DNA from: Ralstonia pickettii DTP0602
GTDB taxonomy: Bacteria; Pseudomonadota; Gammaproteobacteria; Burkholderiales; Burkholderiaceae
NCBI GenBank assembly: GCA_000471925.1
Contig: CP006668.1
Location: 1,302,001-1,366,000 of the forward strand
Reading direction: 5' to 3'
DNA length: 64,000 nucleotides
Below are positions 1-9,761 of this stretch, one piece after another. The notes beneath the pieces were generated by a model. That model did not search any database and was not told the origin of the DNA. It saw only the letters and a list, made by a program, of their open reading frames with translations. How positions within the stretch are numbered: position 1 is the stretch's first letter; each line of letters starts with the position of its first letter. The position numbers and the translations under genes were made by a program.

Positions 1-1164
1 GACATTATCGACATGAGCATGGGCAATCCCGATGGCGCCACGCCGGCGCATATCGTGGCCAAGCTCACCGAGGCGGCGCAGCGGCCCGATACGCATGGCT
101 ACTCGGCCTCGAAGGGTATCCCGCGCTTGCGCCGTGCGATCTCGCACTGGTATCGCGAGCGCTATGACGTGGAGATCGACCCCGATACCGAGGCCATCGT
201 CACCATCGGCTCCAAGGAAGGGCTGGCGCACCTGATGCTGGCCACACTGGATCGCGGCGATACGGTGCTGGTGCCTGATCCCAGCTACCCGATCCATATC
301 TACGGCGCGGTCATTGCCGGTGCGGATATCCGTTCGGTCCCGCTGGTGCCGGGCATCGACTTCTTTGCCGAGCTGGAGCGCGCGATCCGCGGCAGCTATC
401 CCAAGCCCAAGATGATCGTGCTGGGCTTTCCGTCGAACCCGACGGCGCAATGCGTGGAGCTGGATTTCTTCGAGCGGGTGATCGCGCTGGCGCGCAAGCA
501 TGACATCTTTGTCGTGCATGACCTGGCGTATGCGGATATCGTCTTCGATGGCTGGAAGGCGCCGTCGATCATGCAGGTGCCGGGCGCCAAGGACATTGCG
601 GTGGAGTTCTTTACGCTGTCCAAGAGCTACAACATGGCGGGCTGGCGCATCGGCTTCATGGTGGGCAATCCGGACCTTGTGGCGGCGCTGACGCGCATCA
701 AGAGCTATCACGACTACGGCACCTTCACGCCGCTGCAGGTGGCGGCCATTGCGGCGCTCGAAGGCGACCAGCAATGCGTGCGCGAGATTGCTGCGCAGTA
801 CCAGTCGCGCCGCGACGTGCTGGCGCGCGGGCTGATCGAATCGGGCTGGCCGGTGGATATCCCGAAGGCGTCGATGTATATCTGGGCGCGGATTCCGGAG
901 CCGTATCGCCACCTCGGTTCGCTGGAGTTTGCGCGGCAGCTGCTGGAGAAGGCGAAGGTGACGGTGTCGCCCGGCATCGGCTTTGGCGACTATGGCGACG
1001 AGTACGTGCGCTTTGCGCTGATCGAGAATGAATCGCGCATCCGGCAGGCGGTGCGGGGCATCAAGGCGATGTTCCGTGCGGACGGGCTGGTGAAGGTGCC
1101 TGCGCCGGAGCACGGTGAAAACGCGGCAAAACCCGCGAAGACCACCAAGCGCGCGGCTCAGTAA
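1..1164 (+). CDS. alaC: Alanine transaminase AlaC-type, PLP-dependent class I aminotransferase (5' partial)
   Basis: Fold-type I aminotransferase that would interconvert pyruvate/glutamate and alanine/2-oxoglutarate in the cytoplasm. The frame is open to the first base, and the codons before the first ATG (position 13) read D-I-I-D, which continues the family pattern before SMGNPDG, so the true start lies outside the window. The PLP-binding lysine is in [10 protein letters not shown] (codon 622-624), followed by the usual R-I-G-F. Other family blocks are GSKEGL, PDPSYP and FPSNPT. The C-terminal tail is rich in Lys and Ala and not conserved. It ends with TAA at 1162 and overlaps the convergent Crp/Fnr gene by 7 bases. 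The AlaC assignment rests on overall resemblance; another alanine or aspartate-like aminotransferase is possible. Confidence 0.88.
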   Translation, partial: DIIDMSMGNPDGATPAHIVAKLTEAAQRPDTHGYSASKGIPRLRRAISHWYRERYDVEIDPDTEAIVTIGSKEGLAHLMLATLDRGDTVLVPDPSYPIHIYGAVIAGADIRSVPLVPGIDFFAELERAIRGSYPKPKMIVLGFPSNPTAQCVELDFFERVIALARKHDIFVVHDLAYADIVFDGWKAPSIMQVPGAKDIAVEFFTLSKSYNMAGWRIGFMVGNPDLVAALTRIKSYHDYGTFTPLQVAAIAALEGDQQCVREIAAQYQSRRDVLARGLIESGWPVDIPKASMYIWARIPEPYRHLGSLEFARQLLEKAKVTVSPGIGFGDYGDEYVRFALIENESRIRQAVRGIKAMFRADGLVKVPAPEHGENAAKPAKTTKRAAQ

Positions 1165-1835
1165 CGTCGCAGCGCCTCCAGGTCGAGCACGTGCACCATG
1201 CCGTGCTCGACCGCCAGCAAGCCTTCATCCTCCAGAACCTTCAGCGCCGCATTGGCGCGCTGGCGCGAGATGCCGGCCAACAGGCCGACTTCTTCCTGCG
1301 TCAGGTGCAGGCTCGACGCCGCGTCGGCACCGAGGGCGGGGCACAGCACCGGATGGAACAGCGCCGCCAGGGCACGCGCCACGCGGCCTTCGACGCCATG
1401 CATGCGCTCATGTTCGACCGTGGCGATGAAATGCCCGAGGCGTTCGTTCAGTTGCGTGATCAGATAGCGATTGAAGGGCAGGCTGCTGGCCAGCAACCAT
1501 TCGAAGGTGGCCAGCGGCAGACAGGCGATGCGCGAATCGCGCAGCGCCACCACGTCATAGCGCCGCGCTTCGCGCTTGAGGAGCGAACCTTCGCCCAGCC
1601 AGCCGCCGGCGGGTACGCCGGTCAGCGTGGCGCGCTTGCCCGACGCGACGGAGCAATGCACCTTCACCAATCCCTGCGCGACACCCAGCCAGCAATCCGC
1701 AGGCTCACCCTTGCGGCTGACGTAGGCGCCCTGCGGCACCAGGCGCTCGCGCAGTTCGGTGCGCACGCGCTGGCGTTGCTCCGGCGTCAGCAAGCCGGCC
1801 CACGCGCTGCGCGCCAGCAGCGCGTCCAGGCTCAC
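1158..1835 (-). CDS. Crp/Fnr-family transcriptional regulator
   Basis: Cyclic-nucleotide-binding-like N-terminal domain followed by a winged helix. The C-terminal helix-turn-helix is visible in [21 protein letters not shown]. No cysteine cluster for an Fe-S centre is seen near the N-terminus, so it is not an oxygen-sensing FNR in the strict sense. I place the start at GTG 1835, just after the stop of the upstream hydrolase gene (1852-1850). An in-frame ATG at 1892 would add 19 residues that lie inside the hydrolase reading frame and do not look like the family. The gene is the last on the minus strand after the valine cluster and may be co-transcribed with it. Effector and targets are unknown. 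Confidence 0.82.
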   Translation of the reverse strand: MSLDALLARSAWAGLLTPEQRQRVRTELRERLVPQGAYVSRKGEPADCWLGVAQGLVKVHCSVASGKRATLTGVPAGGWLGEGSLLKREARRYDVVALRDSRIACLPLATFEWLLASSLPFNRYLITQLNERLGHFIATVEHERMHGVEGRVARALAALFHPVLCPALGADAASSLHLTQEEVGLLAGISRQRANAALKVLEDEGLLAVEHGMVHVLDLEALRRY

Positions 1836-1849
1836 GGCACCGCAACCGC

Positions 1850-2977
1850 TCAGGCGTGCAGGGGCAACGGCTGCTCGCCCGGTGCCCACCACGGCCGGAA
1901 CAGCGCCTGCACCGCGGCGTCGTCGACGGCTTCATAGCTGGCGGTGCGCCAGTGCGGCGCGTTGTCCTTGTCGACGATCAGCGCGCGTACGCCTTCGATG
2001 AAATCGCCCTGCGAGAACGTATTGACCACCACTGCCAGTTCCATGCGGAAGCAGTCGGCCAGGTCCATGCGGCGGCCGCGCAGCAGAAGTTCGCGCGTGG
2101 CGCAGGCAGACAGCGGTGAGCGCGTGCGCAGTACGTCGATGGTGCGGGTTGCCCACGCGGTGTATTGGGGATCGTCCTGGCAGGCCAGCCCGGCAAGGAT
2201 CTCGGGCAGCGTGGCGTGTGCCGGGAAATGCCGCAGCAATGCCGGCAGCGTCTGCAGCAGCGGCGCATCGGCGGCGCTTGCCACCGGCTCGCGCACCAGT
2301 GCGTGGCGCAGGTCTGACAGCACGTCCTTGCCCCAGGCAATGCCGGCAAGTGTCTGCTCCAGGCCGGCCAGCGAGCCGCTGTCGACAGCCGCGTCGGCCA
2401 ACCCGCACAGCAGCGCGTCGGCCGCGCCGATGGTGACGCCGGTCAGCCCCAGGTACAAGGCCAGCTCTACCGGCAGCTTCGACAGGAAGTGGCTGGCGCC
2501 CACGTCCGGCACCAGCCCGATACCGGTCTCCGGCATGGCCACGCGCGAGCGCTCGGTGACGATGCGCAGGTGTGCCGCCTGCGCCAGGCCCATGCCGCCG
2601 CCCATGACGATGCCGTCCATCAGCGCCACCAGCGGCTTGGCATAGCGGTGCAGGCGGTAGTCCAGCGTGTATTCGTCGATAAAGAAGCGCCGGTGCAGCG
2701 GGGTGCCGTCGCGGTAGCTGTCAGTCAGTGCGCGAATGTCGCCGCCGGCGCAGAAGGCCTTGGGGCCGGCCCCGCGCAGCACGACCGCGCGGATGGCGTC
2801 GTCCTGCGCCCACGCCTCCAGCTGCGCGCCAAGCGCGACGATCATCGGGTACGACAGCGCATTGAGCTGGCGCGGCCGGTTCAGCGTGGCGATGCCGACG
2901 CCGTTGACGGCGTGGAACAGCACCTCGGGTTCGGCGGCGTCCAGGTTGGCGGCCGTGGTCTCCTCAGTCAGGCGCAT
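1850..2977 (-). CDS. 3-hydroxyisobutyryl-CoA hydrolase-like enoyl-CoA hydratase/isomerase family protein
   Basis: Crotonase-fold protein of 375 residues, the length typical of 3-hydroxyisobutyryl-CoA hydrolase rather than the ~260 residues of a simple hydratase. It carries the oxyanion-hole segments CAGGDIRAL and GIVMGGGMGL, the glutamate-containing MPETGIGLVPDVG, and the C-terminal D-F-I-E-G-V-R-A-L-I-V-D-K-D block that marks the hydrolase subgroup. In valine catabolism it releases free 3-hydroxyisobutyrate, the substrate of the neighbouring MmsB. It follows the enoyl-CoA hydratase gene (start 3757) with a 9-base gap, so translational coupling is likely. Some annotations would call it simply enoyl-CoA hydratase. 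Confidence 0.85.
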   Translation of the reverse strand: MRLTEETTAANLDAAEPEVLFHAVNGVGIATLNRPRQLNALSYPMIVALGAQLEAWAQDDAIRAVVLRGAGPKAFCAGGDIRALTDSYRDGTPLHRRFFIDEYTLDYRLHRYAKPLVALMDGIVMGGGMGLAQAAHLRIVTERSRVAMPETGIGLVPDVGASHFLSKLPVELALYLGLTGVTIGAADALLCGLADAAVDSGSLAGLEQTLAGIAWGKDVLSDLRHALVREPVASAADAPLLQTLPALLRHFPAHATLPEILAGLACQDDPQYTAWATRTIDVLRTRSPLSACATRELLLRGRRMDLADCFRMELAVVVNTFSQGDFIEGVRALIVDKDNAPHWRTASYEAVDDAAVQALFRPWWAPGEQPLPLHA

Positions 2978-2986
2978 GGCCGGCTC

Positions 2987-3757
2987 CTAGGCGTTGCGCC
3001 ATTGCGGCGCGCGTTTCTCGAGGAAGGCGTTGACGCCTTCACGCTGGTCGGCATCGTCGAACAGGTCGACAAAGCGCTCGCGCTCCAGCGCCAGCGCGGC
3101 CTGGCGCGGCACGCCCTGGCGCGCCAGGTGCACCAGCCGCTTGCTATGCGCGGCGGCGCGCGGGCTCACGTTGCCGGCGCGCTGCGCCATCGCCATCGCT
3201 GCCTGCAATGCCTGGCCGCGCGGCACGACTTCTTCCACCAGGCCGATGCGCAGCGCGGTGGCGGCGTCGACGCGTTCGTTGGTCAGGATCATGCGCTTGG
3301 CCCAGCCTTCGCCGACCAGCCACGGCAGAGTCTGCGTGCCGCAGCCGCACGGCAGCAGGCCGACCGCGGCTTCCGGGAGCGCCATCTGCGCGTGTTCCTC
3401 GGCGATGCGGATATCGCAGGCCAGCGCGCATTCCAGGCCGCCGCCCATGGCATAGCCGTTGATTGCGGCGATCACCACGGGGCGGGCGTTCTGCAGCGCT
3501 TCGAAGGCGCTGCCGAACTGCTGTGCCATCACGCGGGCATGGGCGCGGTCGCCTTCGGCAAAGCCGTTCAGGTCGGCGCCGGCGCTGAAGAACTTCTCCC
3601 CGGCACCGGTGACGACCACGGCGCGGACTTCCGGGTTTGCGTCGATCTTTGCCACCAGCTCGCGCAGTTGCTGCAGGCCCTCGGCGGTGAAGGCGTTGGC
3701 GGGCGGGCGGCTCAGCGTCAGCGTGGCGACGTGGCCTTGCAGGGCGAACTCGATCAT
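2987..3757 (-). CDS. Enoyl-CoA hydratase (methacrylyl-CoA hydration, valine pathway)
   Basis: Crotonase-family enzyme of 256 residues, the usual short hydratase length. Oxyanion-hole segments are FSAGADLNG and GYAMGGGLECALACD, with an acidic catalytic region ALPEAAVGLLP. In this operon the expected substrate is methacrylyl-CoA, giving 3-hydroxyisobutyryl-CoA. Its start codon overlaps the stop of mmsB by four bases (3754-3757, ATGA), which indicates coupled translation. The hydrolase-like gene follows directly. Substrate choice is inferred from the neighbours; the fold call is firm. Confidence 0.87.
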   Translation of the reverse strand: MIEFALQGHVATLTLSRPPANAFTAEGLQQLRELVAKIDANPEVRAVVVTGAGEKFFSAGADLNGFAEGDRAHARVMAQQFGSAFEALQNARPVVIAAINGYAMGGGLECALACDIRIAEEHAQMALPEAAVGLLPCGCGTQTLPWLVGEGWAKRMILTNERVDAATALRIGLVEEVVPRGQALQAAMAMAQRAGNVSPRAAAHSKRLVHLARQGVPRQAALALERERFVDLFDDADQREGVNAFLEKRAPQWRNA

Positions 3758-4644
3758 TGCTTGGGCTCCAGGTACTGGCGGATCACGCCGGAGAAGTCGA
3801 GCTGGCCGTCGCCGCCATGGCTCATGGCCTGGTAGAGCTGCTGCGCCAGCGCACCGAGGAACAGCGGCTGCTTCACGCTGCGCGCGGCATCCGCTGCGAG
3901 GCCCAGGTCCTTGAGCATCAGGTCGGCGCCAAAGCCGCCGGTGTAGCCGCGCCCGGCCGGTGCGGTCTCGATCACGCCTGGCCAGGGGTTGCAGGTGTCG
4001 GAGGCCCAGCAGCGGCCGGTGGAGGTGTTGACGATGCCGGCCAGCACGTTGGCATCGATGCCGAGCTTGACGCCCAGCGCCATCGCCTCGGATACGCCGA
4101 TCATGGAGATGCCGAGGATCAGGTTGTTGCAGATCTTGGCGACCTGGCCGGTGCCGGTGCCGCCGCAGTGGACCAGGTTGCGGCCCATGCCGGCCAGTAT
4201 CGGGCGCACCTGGGCGAACAGTGCTTCGGTGGCGCCGACCATGAAGGTCAGCGTGCCCGCCTGCGCGCCGACGGTGCCGCCGGAGACCGGGGCATCGGCC
4301 AGGGCATTGCCGTGGGCTTCCGCGGCAGCGGCCAGTTCGCGCACGGTGGCGGGGTCGATGGTGCTGGAGTCGACCAGCGGCACGCCGGGACGCACGCCGG
4401 CGAGGACGCCGTCTTCACCCAGGTAGGCGCTGCGAACATGTGCCGCGGCGGGCAGCATGGTGATGACGAAGTCGGCTTCGGCTACCGCCTTGCGAGCGGA
4501 ATCGGCTGCGGCGGCGCCTTCGGCGCGCAGTGAGGCTACTGCGGTGGCGTTGAGGTCGAAGACGGTCAGGGTGTGGCCGGCCTTGAGCAGGTTGAGCGCC
4601 ATGGGGGCGCCCATGTTGCCGAGGCCGATGAAGGCGATATGCAT
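3754..4644 (-). CDS. mmsB: 3-hydroxyisobutyrate dehydrogenase
   Basis: NAD-dependent beta-hydroxyacid dehydrogenase of 296 residues that oxidises 3-hydroxyisobutyrate to methylmalonate semialdehyde. The Rossmann signature IGLGNMGAPMALNL is at the N-terminus, the substrate-binding PVSGGTVGAQAGTL lies near residue 120, and the catalytic lysine is in GQVAKICNN. The C-terminal helical domain is complete. It lies between mmsA (upstream) and the enoyl-CoA hydratase gene (four-base overlap). The 245-base gap to mmsA holds two facing copies of a GC-rich palindromic repeat, so the operon may be partly attenuated there. Confidence 0.95.
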   Translation of the reverse strand: MHIAFIGLGNMGAPMALNLLKAGHTLTVFDLNATAVASLRAEGAAAADSARKAVAEADFVITMLPAAAHVRSAYLGEDGVLAGVRPGVPLVDSSTIDPATVRELAAAAEAHGNALADAPVSGGTVGAQAGTLTFMVGATEALFAQVRPILAGMGRNLVHCGGTGTGQVAKICNNLILGISMIGVSEAMALGVKLGIDANVLAGIVNTSTGRCWASDTCNPWPGVIETAPAGRGYTGGFGADLMLKDLGLAADAARSVKQPLFLGALAQQLYQAMSHGGDGQLDFSGVIRQYLEPKQ

Positions 4645-4688
4645 GGGGTGTCTCCTTCGTACAAGGTGTCAAATCCCTGCCTGTTTTT

Positions 4689-4732
4689 CTCCCTCTCCGG
4701 CCTGCGGGAGAGGGGCGGGGGAGAGGGCGGGG
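4689..4732. repeat. REP-like palindromic repeat (first of an inverted pair in the mmsA-mmsB gap)
   Basis: GC-rich extragenic unit containing GCGGGAGAGGGGCGGGGGAG. The same core recurs at 4819-4860 in the opposite orientation, at 23922-23966 and in a variant at 24001-24042. All copies lie between genes. Function is not shown; such units often act as transcript stabilisers or attenuators. Confidence 0.7.
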
Positions 4733-4818
4733 ATGTTAATCGCTACTGCGTCAGTTCAGCAGCCATGAAAGTTCGCGTGCCGGTGGTTCGCGTAGGTCAG
4801 AGGTCCTGCCAGCGCCTG

Positions 4819-4860
4819 CCCTCTCCCCCGGCCCCTCTCCCGCAAGCGGGAAAGGGGAGC
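4819..4860. repeat. REP-like palindromic repeat (second of an inverted pair)
   Basis: Contains the hairpin CTCTCCCGCAAGCGGGAAAG, in inverse orientation to the copy at 4689-4732. The two copies could pair with each other in the mRNA between mmsA and mmsB. Confidence 0.7.
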
Positions 4861-4889
4861 AAACCGCCGGCCCTGCGACGTGCCTCGCA

Positions 4890-6413
4890 TTACTTCAGAC
4901 TGATCGTCGTATTCACCCCATCATTCACCGTCGCGTCATCAAACCACCGCGCCGTCACCGTCTTGGTCTGCGTATAGAACTGCACCACCTGCTTGCCATA
5001 CGGTCCGAGGTCGCCCAGCTTGGACCCGCGCGAGCCCGTGAAGCTGAAGTAGGGCACCGGCACCGGGATCGGAATGTTGATCCCCACCTGGCCCACGTCG
5101 ATCTCGCTCTGGAACTTGCGCGCCGCGGCACCGCTCTGCGTGAATACGCCGGTGCCGTTGCCGAAGGGGTTGCGGTTGACCAGTGCGATGGCGTCATCCA
5201 GCGTTTCCACGCCGATCACCACCAGCACCGGCCCAAAGATCTCTTCGGTGTAGATCGACATCTGCGTACCGACGTCGGTGAAGATGGTCGGGCCGATGAA
5301 ATTGCCTTGCGGATACCCCGGCACCTGCACGCCGCGGCCATCGAGCGCCAGCGTGGCGCCTTCGCGCTCGCCGGCGGCGATCAGGCCGAGGATGCGTTCC
5401 TTTGCTGCCACCGACACCACCGGGCCGACATCGGTCCCGGCTTCGGCGCCAGCGCCGACCTTGAGCGTCTTGGCACGTGCCACCAGGTCAGGTACCCATT
5501 CGCGCGCCGCACCCACCAGCACCACCACTGAGGTGGCCATGCAACGCTGGCCGGCCGCACCGAAGCCTGCGCCTGCCAGCGCATTCAGCGTCTGTTCCTT
5601 GTGCGCGTCGGGCAGTACCACGGCGTGGTTCTTGGCGCCCATCATCGACTGCACGCGCTTGCCGTGCGCGCCGGCCAGGTTGTAGACGTGCGTGCCGACC
5701 GCGGTCGAGCCGACGAACGACACCGCCTTGATATCCGGGTGCGTGCACAGCGCGTCGACCACGTCCTTGGCGCCATGCACCACGTTCAGCACGCCCGGCG
5801 GCACGCCGGCTTCCAGCGCCAGCTTGACCAGTTCCATGGTCGACAGCGGATCCTGCTCCGAGGGCTTGAGCACGAAGGTATTGCCGCAGACGATGGCCAT
5901 CGGGAACATCCACAGCGGGATCATCGCCGGGAAGTTGAACGGGGTGATGCCCGCGCACACGCCGATCGGCTGCTGCAGCGTGTAGGTATCCACCGTGGCG
6001 GCGACGTTCTCGGCAAAGCCGCCTTGCTGCAGCGTGCCGATCGAGCACGCATGCTCGACCACCTCCAGCCCGCGGAAGATATCGCCTTCGGCGTCGGCCA
6101 GGGTCTTGCCCTGCTCGGCGGTCAGGATCGCGGCGATGCGCTTGCTATGCTCACGGATCAGGGCCTGGTAGCGCAGCATGATGCGCAGCCGCGCGCCGAT
6201 GGGCGTGTGGCGCCAGGTGGCGAAGGCGCGGTGCGCGGCGCCGACAGCGGCGGCGACCTCGCTGGCCGTGGCCAGTGGCACGCGTGCCAGCACTTCCTGC
6301 GTGGCGGGGTTGACCACCTGGCGGAATTCGGTGGCGGACGATTCCACCCATTCGCCGTTGATCAGCAGCGGTACGGTCGGCACGGCGTTGTCGGTCTTGG
6401 GCACGGCACTCAT
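4890..6413 (-). CDS. mmsA: CoA-acylating methylmalonate-semialdehyde dehydrogenase
   Basis: Aldehyde dehydrogenase superfamily enzyme of 507 residues that converts methylmalonate semialdehyde to propionyl-CoA. The start is ATG 6413 (MSAVPKTDN). Visible are [15 protein letters not shown], the Gly-rich [10 protein letters not shown], the catalytic cysteine in [18 protein letters not shown] and the C-terminal [16 protein letters not shown] that is typical of MmsA. The same frame stays open upstream through the acyl-CoA dehydrogenase region; that extension is only a codon-bias artefact. It lies 41 bases downstream of the acyl-CoA dehydrogenase gene in the same operon. Confidence 0.96.
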   Translation of the reverse strand: MSAVPKTDNAVPTVPLLINGEWVESSATEFRQVVNPATQEVLARVPLATASEVAAAVGAAHRAFATWRHTPIGARLRIMLRYQALIREHSKRIAAILTAEQGKTLADAEGDIFRGLEVVEHACSIGTLQQGGFAENVAATVDTYTLQQPIGVCAGITPFNFPAMIPLWMFPMAIVCGNTFVLKPSEQDPLSTMELVKLALEAGVPPGVLNVVHGAKDVVDALCTHPDIKAVSFVGSTAVGTHVYNLAGAHGKRVQSMMGAKNHAVVLPDAHKEQTLNALAGAGFGAAGQRCMATSVVVLVGAAREWVPDLVARAKTLKVGAGAEAGTDVGPVVSVAAKERILGLIAAGEREGATLALDGRGVQVPGYPQGNFIGPTIFTDVGTQMSIYTEEIFGPVLVVIGVETLDDAIALVNRNPFGNGTGVFTQSGAAARKFQSEIDVGQVGINIPIPVPVPYFSFTGSRGSKLGDLGPYGKQVVQFYTQTKTVTARWFDDATVNDGVNTTISLK

Positions 6414-6454
6414 GGTTGTCTCCGGACGGTGTGGTTGTATGGGCAGGGCAAGGG

Positions 6455-7588
6455 TTACAGGCTGCGCGCGATCAGCATGCGCTGGATCTCGCTGGTGCCT
6501 TCGTAGATCTGGGTGATGCGGGCGTCGCGGTAGTGGCGCTCGACCGGGTAGTCTTCCAGGTAGCCGTAGCCGCCGTGGATCTGCAGCGCCTTGGAGCAGA
6601 CGCGCTCGGCCAGTTCGGACGCATACAGCTTGGCCTGCGAGGCCTCGGACAGGCACGGCACGCCCTGGCTGCGCATGCGCGCGGCACGGTGCACCAGCAG
6701 CCGCGCGGCGTTCAGTTCGGTGGCCATGTCGGCCAACATGTTGGCGATGGGCGGATGCTCGCGCAGCGCACGGCCGAACTGGATGCGCTCCGACGCATAG
6801 CGGCACGCCGCCTCGAAGGCCGAGCGCGCGATGCCGATCGCCTGCGCGGCAATGCCGATGCGCCCGCCTTCCAGGTTGGACAGTGCGATGCGCAGCCCCT
6901 CGCCGGGCTCGCCGAGCAGCGCGTCGTGCGGCACGGTGCAGTCTTCCAGGGTAATCGCGCAGGTGTCGGAGGCGCGGATGCCCAGCTTCTTTTCCGGCGC
7001 ATGGACGATAAAGCCCGGCGTATTGGTGGGGATGAGAAAGGCGGAGATGCCCTTCTTGCCACGCTCGGGCTCGGTGGCGGCAAACACCACCGCCACGCCG
7101 GCGCGCTTGCCATTGGTGACGAACTGCTTGCTGCCGTTGAGGACCCAGCCGTTGTCGGTGAACCTGGCGCGGGTGCGCAGGTTGTGGGCCTCGGAGCCGG
7201 CCTGCGGCTCGGTCAGGCAGAAGGCGCCGATCATTTCGCCGCTGGCTAGGCTGGCCAGGTAGCGCTCCTTCTGCGCGTCGGTGCCGTAGTGCAGGATCGG
7301 CCCGCAACCCACCGAGTTGTGCACGCTCATCAGCGTGGCGCAGGCTGCGCAGCCCGCTGCGATTTCCTCGATGGCAAGGGCGTAGGCGACATAGTCCGTA
7401 TAGGTGCCGCCCCATTCCTCGGGCACGATCATGCCGAGCAGGCCCAGGGCGCCCATCTCGGCCACCACGTCTTCCGGCAGGCGGCCGTCGCGGTCCCACT
7501 GTGCGGCGCCCGCGGCCAGGCGCTCGCTGGCAAAGGCGCGCGCGCTGTCGCGGATCATTGTTTGCTGTTCGGTGTAGTCGCTGTGCAT
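6455..7588 (-). CDS. Acyl-CoA dehydrogenase (isobutyryl-CoA dehydrogenase type)
   Basis: FAD-dependent acyl-CoA dehydrogenase, 377 residues from ATG 7588 (MHSDYTEQQ). An in-frame start at 7648 would add 20 residues that do not fit the family. Family blocks seen: [11 protein letters not shown], the flavin-contacting [25 protein letters not shown], and the catalytic glutamate in [16 protein letters not shown]. As first gene of the valine operon it most likely oxidises isobutyryl-CoA to methacrylyl-CoA. Short/branched-chain specificity is inferred from context. The AraC-type regulator gene is divergent, so the 7589-7713 interval should carry the shared control region. Confidence 0.92.
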   Translation of the reverse strand: MHSDYTEQQTMIRDSARAFASERLAAGAAQWDRDGRLPEDVVAEMGALGLLGMIVPEEWGGTYTDYVAYALAIEEIAAGCAACATLMSVHNSVGCGPILHYGTDAQKERYLASLASGEMIGAFCLTEPQAGSEAHNLRTRARFTDNGWVLNGSKQFVTNGKRAGVAVVFAATEPERGKKGISAFLIPTNTPGFIVHAPEKKLGIRASDTCAITLEDCTVPHDALLGEPGEGLRIALSNLEGGRIGIAAQAIGIARSAFEAACRYASERIQFGRALREHPPIANMLADMATELNAARLLVHRAARMRSQGVPCLSEASQAKLYASELAERVCSKALQIHGGYGYLEDYPVERHYRDARITQIYEGTSEIQRMLIARSL

Positions 7589-7713
7589 GGCTATGGGGGC
7601 TGGCGTATGGGGAGCCTGTTCAGGGCTCCGTTTGGCGCCACGCGGCAAGTGAGGCAGAATGCGCGTTCGGCGTTGACCTGCGGGCAGTGTAGGAACGCCG
7701 CGGGCGGGCTCCT

Positions 7714-8841
7714 ATGCCAAAATCCGCCAATCTTCCTGAACTCGTTTGCCACGTTGGCGCCCCGGCAGCTTTGCCGATGGCTTTGCCAGCGGGCCTGCCG
7801 GCTTGCACGCCATCACCTAGCGCCATGGAAAAAGGCAGCGTTGCCATCTGTTTCGTCCACCACGCCATTGCCGGGCTGCGTCCGCGCGGCATCGACCCGG
7901 AACCCGTGCTGCGCGGCGCCGGCATTGCGCCGGCGCTGCTGGCGGTGCCGCAGGCGCGCGTGTCGGCCGCCAGCTACAGCGAGCTGTGGCTGGCCGTGGC
8001 GGCGGCGCTCGACGATGAATTTTTCGGCCAGGATTCGCGCAGCATGAAGTGCGGCAGCTTTGCCATGCTGTGTCACGCGGTGGCGGGCAGCCGCACGCTG
8101 GGGCAGGGCCTGGAGCGAATCACGCGGTATTTTCGCTTGCTGCTGGACGATATCGGCGTGCGGCTGGACCGGCACGGCAACGAGGCGGCGCTGGTGCTGA
8201 CCGCGCCGAGCGGCCAACTAGGCCGGCGGCCCGGCGTGTTCGCCAAGGAAACCATGCTGATCATGCTGCTCGGCCTGATGAGCTGGTTGCTGCGCCGGCG
8301 CGTGCCAGTGCTGCTGGCGGCGTTCGACTATGACGAGCCTGCCTACAGCGCGGAGTACCGCGTCATGTACTCGCGCCAGCTGGCCTTTGGCCAGCCGGCC
8401 ACGGCGCTGGTGTTCGATGCCGCGCTGCTCGATCAGCCGGTGCGCCAGGACGAACGCAGCTTGAAGTCCTTCCTGCGCGAGGCCCCGCACAACGTGGTGG
8501 TGAAGTACTCGGACCGCGCCAGCGTGGGCGCGCGTGTGCGTCGACTGCTGCGCAACCAGCGGCCGGAGCAGTGGCCCACCTTTGAAGCGCTGGCGCACAG
8601 CTTGAACCTGTCGGCGTCGTCGCTGCGGCGCCGGCTGATGGACGAAGGCGTCAGCTACCAAGACCTCAAGGACGCTCTGCGGCGCGACCTGGCCATCGAG
8701 GCGCTAAGCCATTCCGGCCGGCCGGTGGCGGATATCGCTGCGGAACTGGGTTTTGCCGAACCGGGCGCGTTCCACCGCGCGTTCCGGCGCTGGACCGGGT
8801 CGCGTCCCGGCGCGTACCGTAAGTTTGCGGACGAGGCCTGA
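7714..8841 (+). CDS. AraC-family transcriptional regulator (MmsR/OruR-like)
   Basis: Regulator with an N-terminal arabinose-binding-like domain (as in the OruR/ArgR-type AraC proteins) and a C-terminal double HTH. The HTH is visible in SLRRRLMDEGVSYQDLKDAL and in VADIAAELGFAEPGAFHRAF, ending with the family-typical R-R-W-T-G-S-R-P-G-A-Y-R. A second in-frame ATG at 7825 (MEKGSVAICF) is a strong alternative start, because the first ~37 residues are Pro/Ala-rich and not conserved. Being divergent from the valine operon, it probably activates that operon, as MmsR does in Pseudomonas. The inducer is not readable from sequence. Confidence 0.88.
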   Translation: MPKSANLPELVCHVGAPAALPMALPAGLPACTPSPSAMEKGSVAICFVHHAIAGLRPRGIDPEPVLRGAGIAPALLAVPQARVSAASYSELWLAVAAALDDEFFGQDSRSMKCGSFAMLCHAVAGSRTLGQGLERITRYFRLLLDDIGVRLDRHGNEAALVLTAPSGQLGRRPGVFAKETMLIMLLGLMSWLLRRRVPVLLAAFDYDEPAYSAEYRVMYSRQLAFGQPATALVFDAALLDQPVRQDERSLKSFLREAPHNVVVKYSDRASVGARVRRLLRNQRPEQWPTFEALAHSLNLSASSLRRRLMDEGVSYQDLKDALRRDLAIEALSHSGRPVADIAAELGFAEPGAFHRAFRRWTGSRPGAYRKFADEA

Positions 8842-9014
8842 CCGCCGCCGGCCGGTCAAAGGGGAGGGGGCTAAATGCTATGGAAGGGCTGTGTCAGACG
8901 CATTCATTTTGCAAGCTCCTTTCGTGAAACGGGTTCGCGAAGCTTTGTTTCACTTTGGGGGCTCATCTGTGGACGTCGCAACTCCGGCGGTCCATCGTCC
9001 GTCAGCCGCAATCG
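8842..9014. other. Left flank of the accessory island, no gene seen
   Basis: Short stretch between the AraC-type gene and the first duplicated block. It is less GC-rich than its surroundings and has no convincing reading frame. The junction between chromosomal backbone and inserted DNA should lie here. Confidence 0.4.
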
Positions 9015-9745
9015 GTCTGCCTCCGGGCATGAAGCTTCCTTGTAAATGAGCGGTTCATTTGATGGGCGACAGCATGACTGCGCCGAATGAGACCGGCAGC
9101 AAGAAAGCCGGATGGCATGGATACCGATTTATGATCGATGGAAAACGGTTGCCGCAGTGGTATGCGTCGATGGCGGCAGCCTGCGGGGCGGGAAACTCGT
9201 CTCGGGAGGGCGGGTGGAACCCCGTGGACCGCAGTGGAACTATCCCCAGGGGATAGCCCAGGATACGCCGCAGGTGAATCGCCTCGGCCTGTGCCACGTT
9301 GCTAGCGCATTCCTTGGCGTGGCAGGCGACGCTGTGGGTCAGGCTGATCTGCATGTTCAGCGCGATGCGCTGCAGCTCCATCGCGTACAGGTCGTCGATC
9401 AGCGAGGCCGGAATTGCGGGGTGGCCGAGCAGCGATTCCCACAAGGCCACGCCCGTGGATGAGCGGTCAATATTGCGCCAGCGCAGGACGGTCGTCCCTG
9501 CGCCAGTGGTTTGCAGGGCCAGTTGCACATCGAGCAGGTTGAAGGGGTAGGCCCTCGCCTGGGGCAGCACGCGCCGCTGTGCCAGGACGATCAAGCTGTC
9601 GCGCAGCGCCAGGCACTGGCTGGCCCAATGCCTCCAGACTCCCCTTACCTTTAAAAGGTTGTAAAAGGCCTTTTAGGTAGGCTGCGTGTTCCAGTCGCTG
9701 GAAGTCCGCCTGTTCCAGCGCCGTGAAGCACGTCGGCTGGACGGG
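9015..9745 (-). repeat. Inverted duplication, copy A (uninterrupted)
   Basis: This ~730-base block is repeated in inverse orientation at 14118-14206 plus 15667-16321. The match runs from TCTGCCTCCGGGCAT at the left edge to the DUF3158 N-terminal codons on the right. Differences are few scattered substitutions. The two copies are about 4.4 kb apart once the IS inside copy B is removed from the count. Confidence 0.93.
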
Positions 9746-9748
9746 CAT
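9055..9748 (-). pseudogene. DUF3158-family ICE protein, frameshifted copy A
   Basis: Reading leftward from ATG 9748 the protein begins MPVQPTCFTALEQADFQRL and continues YLKGLLQPFKG, as in DUF3158 proteins of integrative conjugative elements. One extra T in GAGGCATTGGGCC (complement, near 9626) then breaks the frame. In the next frame the family pattern resumes: ALRDSLIVLAQRRVLPQ, LLDVQLALQTTGAGTTVLRW, and RIALNMQISLTHSVACHAKE. The tail after the palindrome at 9240-9256 does not look like the family and is probably read-through. The same frameshift is present in copy B, so the gene was already broken before the duplication. The function of DUF3158 is unknown. Confidence 0.8.
9240..9256. repeat. 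Palindrome CTATCCCC-A-GGGGATAG
   Basis: Perfect 8-bp inverted repeat with a one-base centre. The same palindrome with centre T occurs at 9769-9785 and at 16080-16096. Confidence 0.75.
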
Positions 9749-9761
9749 GGAAGGCTTGGTG

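Noticed and set aside
2489..3835. Long plus-strand frame opposite the valine genes
   Set aside because: Antisense shadow of high-GC coding sequence: no family pattern and His/Gln/Arg-rich composition.
6414..7499. Upstream extension of the mmsA frame through the acyl-CoA dehydrogenase gene
   Set aside because: Arg/Gly-rich shadow; mmsA begins at ATG 6413 and the overlapped gene is clearly the dehydrogenase.
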